Numbered from the stretch's first letter, positions 39,045 to 49,642 are shown. The stretch is 64,000 nucleotides of DNA from Oscillospiraceae bacterium (GCA_015068425.1 SVKK01000009.1:1-64000); one strand, 5' to 3'. Notes: generated by a model not told the origin, from the letters alone. Program-made: numbers and translations.

Positions 39045-40382
39045 ATGTCTAAATATTTCGGAACAGATGGTTTTCGCGGTGAAGCAAATGTCGGGCTTAC
39101 CGTTGAACACGCCTTTAAGATTGGCCGATTTCTCGGTTGGTATTATGGCCGTGACCACAAATGCAATATTGTAATAGGCAAAGACACCAGAAGAAGCAGC
39201 TATATGTTTGAATCAGCGCTCTCTGCTGGTATTACCGCATCCGGTGCTGACGCATATTTGCTACATGTAACAACCACACCTAGCGTTTCATATGTTACAC
39301 GGTCCGATCAGTTTGATTGCGGCATCATGATCTCAGCAAGCCATAACCCTTTTTATGATAACGGAATCAAACTCATAAACAGCAACGGAGAAAAAATGGA
39401 AGATTCCGTTATTGTTGAGGTTGAAAAATATCTTGACGGAGAAATTCCCGAGCTGCCTTATGCAGTAGGTGGTGATATTGGACGCACTGTTGACTATGCA
39501 GCAGGCAGAAACAGATATATCGGTTATCTTATTAGTCTTGCAAAAAATTCTTACAAGGGCAAAAAGGTTGGTCTTGACTGTGCAAATGGCAGCACATGGA
39601 TGATTGCAAAGAGTGTTTTTGATGCCCTCGGTGCTACTACATATGTTATCAATAACAGCCCCAACGGAACAAATATAAATGAAAAATGCGGATCCACACA
39701 CATTGAGCATCTTCAACAGTTTGTTATTGATAACAATCTGGACATTGGTTTTGCCTTTGACGGAGATGCCGACCGTTGCCTTGCCGTAGATGAAAAGGGA
39801 CAGCTTGTTGATGGCGACCTTATTCTTTATGTTGTTGCAAAATATATGCGCGAACGCGGAAAGCTTGATAATACAAAGGTTGTTACAACGATTATGTCCA
39901 ATTTCGGTCTTTACAAGGCTCTTGACGCGCTTGGTATAGGCTATGAAAAAACAGATGTGGGCGATAAGTATGTTTATGAAAATATGCGTCAGAATGGTCA
40001 CTATATTGGTGGTGAACAGTCTGGTCATATAATATTCTCCAAGTATGCTACAACCGGCGATGGAATGCTCACAGCTATTAAACTTATGCAGGTTGTTCTT
40101 GACAAGAAAACAACTCTTTCTGAGCTTATAAGAGATGTGCAAGTTTATCCTCAAGTTCTCAAAAATGTTCGTGTAAGTGATAAAGATGCAGTTCTTAACC
40201 ATCCCGATGTGATAGCAAAAGTAAATAAAGTAACAGAAGAACTTGCCGGAAACGGACGCGTTTTGCTTCGAAAGAGCGGCACTGAACCTGTTCTTCGTGT
40301 TATGGTTGAGGCTCCCACTCTTGAAATCTGCGATAATAGTGTTAACGCTATAATAGAAGTTATTAACAACATTTCCATCTAA
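39045..40382 (+). CDS. glmM: Phosphoglucosamine mutase
   Basis: YFGTDGFRGEANVGLT, ISASHNPFYDNGIKL, FDGDADRCLAVD, RKSGTEPVLRVMVE. Confidence 0.96.
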   Translation: MSKYFGTDGFRGEANVGLTVEHAFKIGRFLGWYYGRDHKCNIVIGKDTRRSSYMFESALSAGITASGADAYLLHVTTTPSVSYVTRSDQFDCGIMISASHNPFYDNGIKLINSNGEKMEDSVIVEVEKYLDGEIPELPYAVGGDIGRTVDYAAGRNRYIGYLISLAKNSYKGKKVGLDCANGSTWMIAKSVFDALGATTYVINNSPNGTNINEKCGSTHIEHLQQFVIDNNLDIGFAFDGDADRCLAVDEKGQLVDGDLILYVVAKYMRERGKLDNTKVVTTIMSNFGLYKALDALGIGYEKTDVGDKYVYENMRQNGHYIGGEQSGHIIFSKYATTGDGMLTAIKLMQVVLDKKTTLSELIRDVQVYPQVLKNVRVSDKDAVLNHPDVIAKVNKVTEELAGNGRVLLRKSGTEPVLRVMVEAPTLEICDNSVNAIIEVINNISI

Positions 40383-40385
40383 ACG

Positions 40386-41054
40386 GTGAACTCTATGTAT
40401 AAGATTAATGATCTGCTTGATATAAGCAAGACTATTGCCACTGAACATTTTGAGGGCAAAATTTACCCCTGGGAGGCCCTTTCAGGAATCGAAGACTTGA
40501 TATATAAACTTGGAGCTGCCCTCTCTGAGGATGAATTTGACCATCCAGAAGATGGTGTATGGATTGCCAAGGACGCGGTTGTTTATCCATCGGCTTATAT
40601 TAAAAGTCCATGTATCATAGATAAAGGAGCGGAAGTGCGCCACTGTGCGTTCATCCGCGGCAATGCCATAATAGGGAAGGGCGCTGTTGTCGGCAATTCA
40701 ACAGAATTAAAAAATGTAATTTTGTTCGATTCTGTTCAGGTGCCTCATTATAATTATGTTGGTGATTCTATTCTTGGCTATAAGGCTCACATGGGAGCGG
40801 GAAGCATCACTTCAAATGTAAAGGGCAATAAAACCAATGTAGTTATTAAAAACGGAGATGAACAGATTCCCACAAATCGCAAAAAGGTAGGCGCTTTTCT
40901 GGGAGACTTTGCCGAAGTGGGCTGTGGAAGCATTCTAAATCCCGGTTGTGTGGTTGGCAGAAATACCCAAATTTACCCTTTATCCTCTGTCAGAGGAGTT
41001 ATACCTGAAGATTCCATTTATAAATCAGCTGATATTGTTATAAAAAAACAGTAA
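40386..41054 (+). CDS. Left-handed beta-helix acyl/nucleotidyltransferase-like protein (GlmU C-terminal type)
   Basis: Hexapeptide repeats; 'NSTELKNVILFDSVQVPHYNYVGDSILGYKAHMGAGSITSNVK'. Confidence 0.88.
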   Translation: MNSMYKINDLLDISKTIATEHFEGKIYPWEALSGIEDLIYKLGAALSEDEFDHPEDGVWIAKDAVVYPSAYIKSPCIIDKGAEVRHCAFIRGNAIIGKGAVVGNSTELKNVILFDSVQVPHYNYVGDSILGYKAHMGAGSITSNVKGNKTNVVIKNGDEQIPTNRKKVGAFLGDFAEVGCGSILNPGCVVGRNTQIYPLSSVRGVIPEDSIYKSADIVIKKQ

Positions 41055-41090
41055 AAAGGTGCTGCACTTAAATGCAGCACCTTTTTTTAT
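41054..41090. terminator. Intrinsic terminator between convergent genes
   Basis: AGGTGCTGCACTTAAATGCAGCACCTTTTTTT. Confidence 0.8.
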
Positions 41091-41875
41091 TTCAAATGTC
41101 TGTAACATTCATTTGGAGAAATTGTGTCGGGGGGATAAAACTCTTCTGTCGGAAATTCTACACGACTGAACAATGTACAAGGATCATCTTCATTGGAGCA
41201 CACACACTCTTTTTCCGGTACAAAATATGAAAAGTCATCCAATGTAATTTGAGTATCACGTTCCAAACGTATCATCGAAAATTGACCGAGTGTAACATAT
41301 AGCTTTTTGAAGGTATCATATAAAGCAATATCTTCTCCAATTGCATCACGTATAAAATCAGGAATATTCCTCAGCTCGTTCTCGCCGTGCTCACAACCAC
41401 CCTCAGAAATACGCATATTGAGAATTATTGGATCTACAGCCTCAACAATAGCCGTAGGGGAGTGCCCTCCGAAAAATCTATTGTTTCTTGCGGATGTGAA
41501 TGTTTTTACATCACCCTCGCTTCCAAAAAGAATTACTCTTTTTTCAAATACAGCAAGACCGCATATCTTTGATCCACCCGGAAAAACTTCACCACTTATT
41601 TTATAAAAATAGCTTATATCTACCGTATAATATCCTCTATTGAAACTAATTTCATCAACTTTAACATCTGCGTATATTAATTCAGCGCCGCAAGGTCTTA
41701 CGCTGAAAGCGGAATCGATAACCGCCTGAGATGCAACGGTCGGGTACACTCTTATGTCTTCAATGCAATCTTTATCTTTACATGCATCGCTTATCTTCAT
41801 TGTATGTATATTGATTTTCTGACACTGACAAATATCGCTGCCCTCAACGGGACCCGGCAACACCATGTCTGCCAT
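41087..41875 (-). CDS. Conserved hypothetical protein with Cys-containing N-terminus
   Basis: 262 aa; 'LPGPVEGSDICQCQKINIHTMKISDACKDKDCIEDIRVYPT'; no recognised domain. Confidence 0.7.
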   Translation of the reverse strand: MADMVLPGPVEGSDICQCQKINIHTMKISDACKDKDCIEDIRVYPTVASQAVIDSAFSVRPCGAELIYADVKVDEISFNRGYYTVDISYFYKISGEVFPGGSKICGLAVFEKRVILFGSEGDVKTFTSARNNRFFGGHSPTAIVEAVDPIILNMRISEGGCEHGENELRNIPDFIRDAIGEDIALYDTFKKLYVTLGQFSMIRLERDTQITLDDFSYFVPEKECVCSNEDDPCTLFSRVEFPTEEFYPPDTISPNECYRHLK

Positions 41876-42011
41876 AAATATACCTCCTAAAAGCTTATTG
41901 AACAGTGTTCAATACAGTCTATGCAAAAAAGTTTCTCTCTGCCAAAAAATATCTGTACTGCAAAACAAAAATGTTGTATAATAATAAAAATTATTTAAAG
42001 AGGTACTTATT

Positions 42012-42530
42012 ATGGGTGAAAGACTCGGTTTTATTAATGATAAGCTGGATATAAAATTACTTATTTTATTCGTACTCAGACGCCTTCCGGCTGAAATCGA
42101 TGTGGAAAATCTGGCTGATCTTGTCCTCATTGATGGGGGAGTGGGGTATTTCGACTATAAAGAGTGTCTTGCAGAGCTTGTGACAACTGCACAGGTTGAA
42201 GAATCTGACGGCTATGTAAAGATAACTGCAAAGGGCAGTCATAACGCTGAAATTTTAGAAAATGATCTGCCTTATTCCGTACGCTATAAAGCAGAAAATA
42301 CGCTTGCTCCTGTTGCAGAGGAAATGCGCAGAAGCTCAATGATACTTGCAAACCACGAGATCATTGATGGCGGAATTAATGTTTATCTGTCTGTTTCTGA
42401 CGGAATAGGTACAATTTTTGACCTTAAGATCCTTGCAGCTGATATAGCGCAGGCCGAGAGAATAGAAAAGAACTTTAAGCGAAAAGCTGAGGAATTCTAT
42501 AACCGATTTATTGAAGAGCTTGCAGAATAA
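42012..42530 (+). CDS. DUF4364 family protein
   Basis: 172 aa wHTH-like protein; 'GFINDKLDIKLLILFVLRRLP'. Confidence 0.75.
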   Translation: MGERLGFINDKLDIKLLILFVLRRLPAEIDVENLADLVLIDGGVGYFDYKECLAELVTTAQVEESDGYVKITAKGSHNAEILENDLPYSVRYKAENTLAPVAEEMRRSSMILANHEIIDGGINVYLSVSDGIGTIFDLKILAADIAQAERIEKNFKRKAEEFYNRFIEELAE

Positions 42531-42548
42531 TCACCCAGGAGTATTGAA

Positions 42549-43562
42549 ATGAAAACTTTTATACCCGAAAACTATAAAAGCCTTTTGGGCGTTTATGATA
42601 CGCAGAAGGCAATTGGTCTTCTTAAACGTCTTTTTGAAGATCATCTTTCTTCCGTGCTTAACATACACCGCGTTTCCGCTCCGCTTTTCGTTGTTGAAAA
42701 CAGCGGTCTGAACGATAATCTCACCGGTGTAGAGCGTCCTGTTACATTTGATATTAAAGCAACCGGCTCTGAGGCCCAGGTGGTTCATTCTCTTGCAAAA
42801 TGGAAGAGAATGGCGCTTCATAATTATGGATTCTATCCCGGCCGTGGACTCTACACTGATATGAACGCAATTCGCAGAGACGAAGATGAGCTTGATAATA
42901 TTCACTCCGTTTATGTGGATCAGTGGGACTGGGAAAAAGTGATAACAGAAGAGGATAGAACTCTCGATTATCTGAAGTCCACTGTTATTGATATTATAAA
43001 AGCTGTCTGCGATACCCAAACCACAATGCAGGCTCTATATCCAAAGCTTAATCAGGTGCCCAAAATCGAACGATGCGTCAAGTTTATTACCGCTCAGGAA
43101 CTGGAAGACATGTATCCTGATTTGAGCCCCAAAGAGCGAGAAAACGCAATTACAAAAGAATACAAAACTGTATTCCTCATTGGAATAGGGGGGGAGCTCC
43201 GTTCCGGAAACAAGCACGATGGAAGAAGCCCTGACTATGATGATTGGGATCTTAATGGTGATATTCTTTTATGGAATGATCTGCTTGGGTGCAGTTTTGA
43301 AATAAGTTCTATGGGAATTCGAGTTGATCCTGAATCTCTTGACAGGCAGCTTCGCATATCCGGTTGTGACCACAGAAGGGAATATCTCTATCATAAAATG
43401 TTGCTGGACGGTAAACTTCCTCTTACAATCGGGGGAGGTATAGGCCAATCCCGTCTTTCAATGCTCATTCTCGGCAAAGCTCACATCGGCGAAGTGCAGG
43501 CATCTGTATGGAACGAAGAAACTGTTGCTCTGTGTAAAGAAAAAAATGTAATGCTCCTGTAA
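42549..43562 (+). CDS. asnA: Aspartate--ammonia ligase (asparagine synthetase A)
   Basis: VHSLAKWKRMAL, GLYTDMNAIRRDE, GGGIGQSRLSMLIL. Confidence 0.95.
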   Translation: MKTFIPENYKSLLGVYDTQKAIGLLKRLFEDHLSSVLNIHRVSAPLFVVENSGLNDNLTGVERPVTFDIKATGSEAQVVHSLAKWKRMALHNYGFYPGRGLYTDMNAIRRDEDELDNIHSVYVDQWDWEKVITEEDRTLDYLKSTVIDIIKAVCDTQTTMQALYPKLNQVPKIERCVKFITAQELEDMYPDLSPKERENAITKEYKTVFLIGIGGELRSGNKHDGRSPDYDDWDLNGDILLWNDLLGCSFEISSMGIRVDPESLDRQLRISGCDHRREYLYHKMLLDGKLPLTIGGGIGQSRLSMLILGKAHIGEVQASVWNEETVALCKEKNVMLL

Positions 43563-43569
43563 AATGAAA

Positions 43570-43616
43570 ATACGAAAAGACAGCCGTCAAATTATATCGG
43601 CTGTCTTTTTTCTTTG
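43570..43616 (+). terminator. Intrinsic terminator after asnA
   Basis: AGACAGCCGtcaaattatatCGGCTGTCTTTTTT. Confidence 0.8.
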
Positions 43617-43749
43617 CTTATTTGTCGGGGGGAGTATTAACGTATAAATAACACATTTTAATAAAATACACGCAAAATTAAACAAAATAAAAATTTTGTT
43701 GCAGTTGGGGGAGGCATTTAGATTAATATTATAGAAAATAAGGCTTTTC

Positions 43750-44439
43750 TTATGTTAATAAAACGGCTCCTCCGATATCAAATAAAACGTCATCGCTAAG
43801 GCAGCATATCTTGAAATTATGGGCAGATATATAATCAGTAATTATTTTTCCGCTGGGATGCTTATATATGTCTCCTGTAAAATAAACTGTATCTCCCGCT
43901 ACGAATGACGCTCCGCCAATAAATCCTCTGTCGTAGCCATCAAGAACTATCCCATTCTCATCAATTAAAAGCGTTTCAATATTATAGCTTTTTAATGCAG
44001 CTTCAATACCTTTATCCGATGTGATAACAGAATCATTTATCACAAGACAGCTGCAGCGTGTATATCCTTGTTTAACATCTATATAATCAGTTATAAGATC
44101 AAGAATGTTTTTATCTGTAAATCGAATGTGATGCATTATTCTATCGCCAATCAATGCTGCACATAGATTTATGTCATTCGGATATTGGGCTGATTGGCAA
44201 AAATCACTTATTATTACATTAAATCCTCTGTTGGTTAAAAAATTAACCAATTTGTTTTCCTTAAGATATTTTGCAAGGATTGCAGTTTTTTTATAAACAA
44301 AAACCGAAAGATCTGCATGGGATGAAAGTTTTTCGTCAATTTCTTCATTATTTGGTAGCCAATATACGTCAAAACCAAGCGAAATAAGGCTATTTTCTAA
44401 CTTTTTCCTATACTTCTCCCCTACTATCAGTGTATTCAT
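43750..44439 (-). CDS. Hypothetical protein, possibly DUF6873 (GME-fold)
   Basis: QGYTRCSCLVINDSVITSDKGI...GYDRGFIGGASFV; overlaps radA by 4 nt. Confidence 0.65.
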   Translation of the reverse strand: MNTLIVGEKYRKKLENSLISLGFDVYWLPNNEEIDEKLSSHADLSVFVYKKTAILAKYLKENKLVNFLTNRGFNVIISDFCQSAQYPNDINLCAALIGDRIMHHIRFTDKNILDLITDYIDVKQGYTRCSCLVINDSVITSDKGIEAALKSYNIETLLIDENGIVLDGYDRGFIGGASFVAGDTVYFTGDIYKHPSGKIITDYISAHNFKICCLSDDVLFDIGGAVLLT

Positions 44440-45800
44440 ATAACAGAATCAATCGCCTCACGAATATTTCTAACAGAAATTAGCTCAAGTCCATCCGGTT
44501 TTTTTACCTCTCCACGAACATGAGCAGGAATAACACAATGCTTAAATCCAAGTCTGGCTACTTCTGCAAGACGCTGATTTATAGAGTTAACAGATCGAAT
44601 CTCTCCTGTTAAACCTACTTCACCTATAGCAGCAGTATCATAGCTTATAGGTCTATCTCTTAAACTTGACGCAATTGCAAGAACGGTTGCAAGATCGGCA
44701 GCAGGCTCACCAAGATACAGGCCGCCTATAACATTTATATATGCATCGCATCCTGCCACACTCATTCCACCGCGTTTATCGAGAACCGCAAGTAGAAGCA
44801 TAGCTCTATTATAATCTATTCCGTTTGCATTTCTACGTGCTCCGCCAAAGCCCGCAGGAGTAACAAGCGCCTGAACTTCCGCCAAAATGGGTCTGGACCC
44901 TTCCATAACGCAGCTGACGCATGTTCCGGGAATATTTTTAGGTCTTCCAGAAAGAAGCATTTCAGATGGGTTTGGGACCTCCTTAAGTCCGATATCAACC
45001 ATTTCAAAGACTCCTATTTCATTGGTAGAGCCAAAACGGTTTTTAGCCGCACGGAGAATGCGATAGCTCATCGCTCTGTCACCCTCAAAATAAAGGACAC
45101 AGTCCACCATATGTTCCAAAACTTTTGGCCCGGCGATGGCGCCTTCTTTATTTACGTGACCAACAACAAAACAGGTAAAACCATTCATTTTGGCTTTCTG
45201 CATTATGGCCATAGTGCAATCCTTTACTTGGCTAACGCTGCCTGCGCCGGAAGAAAGGTCACCGTTAAACATAGTCTGTATGGAGTCTATTATAACAATA
45301 TCGGGGTCAAGTGTATCGATTTCATTCATTATAGCATCAAGATTTGTCTCGGATAGAACATAAATCGATTCTCTCTCCACTCCAAGCCTCTGGGCGCGAA
45401 GTTTAAGTTGGCGCTGGCTTTCCTCACCGGTAACATAAAGAATCTTTTCTTCTGGCATAAGGCCACATATCTGCAGCAAAAGCGTGGATTTGCCAATTCC
45501 GGGCGCACCTCCAACTAAAACAAGAGAGCCGCGCACTGCACCTCCACCTAAAACTCTGTCGAGCTCTCCAATTCCTGTGGAAAAGCGCAATTCTTCACTG
45601 GTATCAAGCTCGGTTATAGGCTTGGAGCTATTGCGGCTAAATGAGGAAATTTTAGCAGCAGCTGATTTGTTCTTTGTATTAAATGAAGAAGAAGGTGCTT
45701 CAACAAGACTATTCCAAGCTCCGCAACCGGGACACTGGCCATACCACTTCCCTGTTTCATTTCCACACTCTGTGCAGTAAAATTTAGTCCTCTCCTTCAT
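44436..45800 (-). CDS. radA: DNA repair protein RadA
   Basis: CxxC zinc finger, GGAPGIGKSTLLLQ, GHVNKEGAIAGPKVLEHMVD. Confidence 0.97.
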   Translation of the reverse strand: MKERTKFYCTECGNETGKWYGQCPGCGAWNSLVEAPSSSFNTKNKSAAAKISSFSRNSSKPITELDTSEELRFSTGIGELDRVLGGGAVRGSLVLVGGAPGIGKSTLLLQICGLMPEEKILYVTGEESQRQLKLRAQRLGVERESIYVLSETNLDAIMNEIDTLDPDIVIIDSIQTMFNGDLSSGAGSVSQVKDCTMAIMQKAKMNGFTCFVVGHVNKEGAIAGPKVLEHMVDCVLYFEGDRAMSYRILRAAKNRFGSTNEIGVFEMVDIGLKEVPNPSEMLLSGRPKNIPGTCVSCVMEGSRPILAEVQALVTPAGFGGARRNANGIDYNRAMLLLAVLDKRGGMSVAGCDAYINVIGGLYLGEPAADLATVLAIASSLRDRPISYDTAAIGEVGLTGEIRSVNSINQRLAEVARLGFKHCVIPAHVRGEVKKPDGLELISVRNIREAIDSVI

Positions 45801-45813
45801 ATGTACCTCCGCT

Positions 45814-46518
45814 TTATATATAATTCAGGTATGCCGACAGCAAAACGGCAGCAATCTTTGTTTGATAATCAGCTTTGCACAGCATTATTAGGTCATTGGC
45901 GTTGGATAGAAACCCACATTCAACCAAAATTGCAGTGCAGGCAGCATTTTTAATTAAAAATATATCTTTAGGTGCAGGAGTTGCAACGCGCCTATTTTGG
46001 GGACATAAATAAGTATTGAGATAATCATGGCATAGCGTTCCAAAATATTCACTTTCCCCGTCGTTACCATATAATACTTGTGGTCCAAAAGGTTTTCCAT
46101 CAGGAAATTTGTTTTGATGTATACTTATTAACACTGCGTTAGATACGGAATTGATTAATTTAAGACGTGTTTTTTGGTCCCATCGTTTCATATCTGAAAT
46201 TGTGGTTTTATCTTCAGGATACGCCAATATTTCACTGCTGCGTGTTAATAATGAATTGACACCAAAAATATGTGCTAAATTATCAAGTTTTAGTGCTATA
46301 TCCAAATTGATACTGCTCTCAAGAGTTCCATCGGTTGCAACCGCTCCTCCATCAGCTCCGCCGTGTCCGGCGTCGATTATTAAAACGCTTTCCGTACCAA
46401 TTTCCGCAACAGCCGATATAGCTCTATGCTTCAAACCATCTGTATTGATTATGCCAGTAATATGTAAAAAAAGCAAGGCTACCGCAATAGCAGGTAATAT
46501 TTTTTGTTTTTTTCTCAT
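45814..46518 (-). CDS. cwlD: N-acetylmuramoyl-L-alanine amidase CwlD (amidase_3)
   Basis: IIDAGHGGADGGAV, SIHQNKFPD, LVECGFLSN. Confidence 0.9.
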   Translation of the reverse strand: MRKKQKILPAIAVALLFLHITGIINTDGLKHRAISAVAEIGTESVLIIDAGHGGADGGAVATDGTLESSINLDIALKLDNLAHIFGVNSLLTRSSEILAYPEDKTTISDMKRWDQKTRLKLINSVSNAVLISIHQNKFPDGKPFGPQVLYGNDGESEYFGTLCHDYLNTYLCPQNRRVATPAPKDIFLIKNAACTAILVECGFLSNANDLIMLCKADYQTKIAAVLLSAYLNYI

Positions 46519-46532
46519 AAATGCACCTCCAA

Positions 46533-46570
46533 AAAAGCGCGGTAATCTAATGATACCGCGCTTTTCTTAT
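46533..46570. terminator. Intrinsic terminator
   Basis: AAAAAAGCGCGGTaatctaatgatACCGCGCTTTTCTT. Confidence 0.8.
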
Positions 46571-48039
46571 AGAATAATGCAGATCAATCCTCCGCTTCCT
46601 TCATTAACTATTCGTTGTATTGTTCCACGAAGTTTATCCTTTGTATCCTCCTTGAGCGCCTTAATCTTTCCGGCAAGAGACTCCCCCGCAATATCATTCA
46701 AAGACTTACCGAAAATATTGCTTTCCCAAATTCTGCTCATATCCCCGTCAAATCCCTGTATTAAAAAGTTTATCATGTCCTCAGATGCCCGTTCTCCTCC
46801 AATCGCGGGAGACACTTCGGTTTCTATATTTGTTTTAATCATATGAATACTCGGAGCACTCGCTTTAAGCTTTACTCCGTATCTTGTTCCTTGTTTAACA
46901 ACTTGAGGCTCTTCAAGCATCATATCGTCCTGGGAAGGCATCAAAATACCATATCCGTAAGTATTTACCTCTTCAAGTGCATCATGAAATCTATCGTATT
47001 CTCCCTTTAGTTTACTTAATGAACTCAAAATATGTATAAGATCGTGATCGCATTTAATATCAAACCCCGATTCTTTACTCAATGTTTCATAGTAAAGTCT
47101 GCCCGGTAGTTCTATTTTGATATAAAGACTCCCGTCTCCCATATTTATTGACTGAATCTCTACTTCTGAAACATTATCAATACACGAAATTTCATCCTTT
47201 ATTTTATCTTTATCTCCCGCACTGCAGTTCTTGTCACAAGAATCAAGAATACCCTTCAATAATGTCATTTTTATATTATTATCATCAGGAAGAGCCTCAA
47301 GCCATTCCGGAATACTGATACAGTATTTTTCAATCGGAAAACATTTAAGACATCCGTAAAGTATATTCTCTATATCCCCTTTTTCAAGCTGAAGGCAATT
47401 TACAGCAAAACATTCACAATTATACTTTGCCGCTAATTCCTTTGCCAAATTTAAAGACTCATTTGAGCAAGGATCATTGCAGTTTAATAAAATTACAAAT
47501 GGTTTTTCAGCCGCTTTAAGTTCTTCAACCGTTCTTTCTTCTGCCCTAATATAATTGCTTCTGTCTATACCGCACACAGAGCCATCTGTGGTCACAACAA
47601 CAGCAATATTAGAATGATCTGAAATTACTCTCCTTGTTCCCTCTTCTGCCGCTTTACTTATTGTAACTTCATGATCGTACCACGGGGTCATAACCATCCT
47701 CTCCCCGCCGTCTTCAATATTTCCTGTTGCGCCATTAACCATATATCCAACACAATCAACAAGTCTTACACTGCACTTCATATCATTTTCAACTTCAATA
47801 CAAATAGCTTCTTCAGGTATGAACTTAGGTTCCGCAGTCATAATTGTTTTTCCCGACCCGCTTTGCGGCAATTCATCTCTTGTACGTTCAAGCATAAAAG
47901 GGTCATTTAGAGTAGGAATAATTATTTTTTCCATAAACCTTTTAATAAATGTAGACTTGCCCGTTCTCACAGGCCCGACAACACCAACAAAAAGCTTACC
48001 TTCTGTTCTTTCCGAAATATCTCTATAAATATTTGACAT
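46567..48039 (-). CDS. spoIVA: Stage IV sporulation protein A
   Basis: YRDISERTEGKLFVGVVGPVRTGKSTFIKRFMEK; start trimmed to MSNIYRD. Confidence 0.96.
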   Translation of the reverse strand: MSNIYRDISERTEGKLFVGVVGPVRTGKSTFIKRFMEKIIIPTLNDPFMLERTRDELPQSGSGKTIMTAEPKFIPEEAICIEVENDMKCSVRLVDCVGYMVNGATGNIEDGGERMVMTPWYDHEVTISKAAEEGTRRVISDHSNIAVVVTTDGSVCGIDRSNYIRAEERTVEELKAAEKPFVILLNCNDPCSNESLNLAKELAAKYNCECFAVNCLQLEKGDIENILYGCLKCFPIEKYCISIPEWLEALPDDNNIKMTLLKGILDSCDKNCSAGDKDKIKDEISCIDNVSEVEIQSINMGDGSLYIKIELPGRLYYETLSKESGFDIKCDHDLIHILSSLSKLKGEYDRFHDALEEVNTYGYGILMPSQDDMMLEEPQVVKQGTRYGVKLKASAPSIHMIKTNIETEVSPAIGGERASEDMINFLIQGFDGDMSRIWESNIFGKSLNDIAGESLAGKIKALKEDTKDKLRGTIQRIVNEGSGGLICIIL

Positions 48040-48153
48040 ACCCATACACTTCAGCCTCCGAACAAACAATTTGATTTTTGTACAAGAGTATGCCCGCACG
48101 AAGAATTATATGCTCACAAGAAAACCCTGCAGTATTAAACTGCAGGGTTTTGA

Positions 48154-48957
48154 TCAAATAAATTGTATTGTTTGTTTATGAACCTTAGAAATCTGAACGT
48201 TCAAATCAGGCCACTTTTCAAGGAGCTTGTCACGGAGAACGGTAACGATAACATTTTCGGTGCAAAAATGATCAGCATCAATCAGGTTAAGACCCATCTC
48301 CTTCGCAGTAAGGAAGTGATCATATTTAAGGTCAGAAGTAACGTAAGTATCGCATCCCATTTCAACTGCCTTGAACATATCGCCGGCTCCGGCACCACCG
48401 CAACAGGCAATTTTATATACATTTTTGCCTCCACTTACATATCTGAGGCCATTGGCAGAGAGGTTTGTCTTTATCAAACTAAGATAATCATTAAGCTCAT
48501 AAGCTTTTTCAAGGCAGCCTATACGGCTTATACCATACGGTGCGCCATCAGGATGGTTACCGTGAGGACATAAAATCTCAGGATTTTTAACGCCAAGCGC
48601 GCTCATAAGAGCGTCATTAACACCGCCGGATGCTGAATCCATATTGGTATGAAGACAAATGGCTGAAATTCCGTTTTGGATCATCTTTATAATTTTGCGG
48701 CCTTTTATATCATCAAAAGTAATTCTTTTGAGAGGTTCAAAAATAAGCGGATGATGGGAAACTATAAGCTCAGCTCCATAATTTATAGCCTCTTCAATTA
48801 CATCGTCTGTAATATCCAAAGCAACAAGGACTTTTTTTACAGCGTTTTCCGGAAATCCAACAAGAATTCCAATGTTATCAAAATCATATTTCATATAGAA
48901 GGGCGCAATGCTATCATAAAAATCTCTGATATCCCTAACTTTTACCATTAATTGCAT
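48154..48957 (-). CDS. Nif3-like dinuclear metal centre hexameric protein
   Basis: DNIGILVGFPE, SHHPLIFEPLKRI, CLHTNMDSASGGVND. Confidence 0.93.
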   Translation of the reverse strand: MQLMVKVRDIRDFYDSIAPFYMKYDFDNIGILVGFPENAVKKVLVALDITDDVIEEAINYGAELIVSHHPLIFEPLKRITFDDIKGRKIIKMIQNGISAICLHTNMDSASGGVNDALMSALGVKNPEILCPHGNHPDGAPYGISRIGCLEKAYELNDYLSLIKTNLSANGLRYVSGGKNVYKIACCGGAGAGDMFKAVEMGCDTYVTSDLKYDHFLTAKEMGLNLIDADHFCTENVIVTVLRDKLLEKWPDLNVQISKVHKQTIQFI

Positions 48958-49642
48958 CCTCCTTTATATTTTTCAATTCACGTATTAGTTCTTTTTTGAA
49001 AGTAATTTCAGCATCGTTTACATTTGCGCCCTTCTCCATGCCATTCAGGATCTTTAGTTCGCGTTTGATAAGTCCTTCAATATATGAAGAAAGAAGCGGA
49101 TCACGTTTTTCTATAAGCTGATAATCCAAAACCTCGGAGAACTTATCGTTCTCTTCTCTGCCGCCAGAAACAATCCAAACAAGGTAAATTCTGCCTGTAT
49201 CATACACAAGCTCAGCATCCAGGATTTTATATTCGTTTTCAAAAAGCCATCTTCTCAGCTCGGGTAGCTTGGATTGGGGCTGTATTATAAGTTTTTTACT
49301 CTTTGTCCATGGAGCGGCTTCAAGTATGCTGATTATTGTCTCTCCGCCCATACCTGCGATAATTGCTGTATCGAACTCATCGGAAGAATATTTATCAAGT
49401 CCGCAGCAAAGTCTGAAATCAATTTTATCTTCTACGCACGCATTTTTTGCGGTTCTAACAGCCGTTTGAAGAGGACCGTCTTTTATATCAGATGCAATAA
49501 CTCTGGAGCATATCTGCTTTTGAACAAGCCATACGGGAATATATCCGTGGTCCGTTCCCACATCGGCAACAATTTCACCGGGTTTGACTTTTTCGGCCAT
49601 ACAAAGCAGTCTCTTTGAAAGATTAATATTCAAATATAACAC
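48935..49642 (-). CDS. trmK: tRNA (adenine(22)-N(1))-methyltransferase
   Basis: VADVGTDHGYIPVWL, AIIAGMGGETIISIL, QPQSKLPELRRWL. Confidence 0.92.
   Translation of the reverse strand: MLYLNINLSKRLLCMAEKVKPGEIVADVGTDHGYIPVWLVQKQICSRVIASDIKDGPLQTAVRTAKNACVEDKIDFRLCCGLDKYSSDEFDTAIIAGMGGETIISILEAAPWTKSKKLIIQPQSKLPELRRWLFENEYKILDAELVYDTGRIYLVWIVSGGREENDKFSEVLDYQLIEKRDPLLSSYIEGLIKRELKILNGMEKGANVNDAEITFKKELIRELKNIKEDAINGKS

Noticed and set aside
39333-40448. 371-aa antisense ORF over glmM
   Set aside because: glmM on the + strand is unambiguous; composition (Asn/Ile/Cys-rich) is typical of an antisense shadow.
43617-43749. G-rich stretches between asnA and the DUF6873-like gene
   Set aside because: Short GGGGGG/GGGGGAGG runs without repeat or pairing pattern; nothing supportable.
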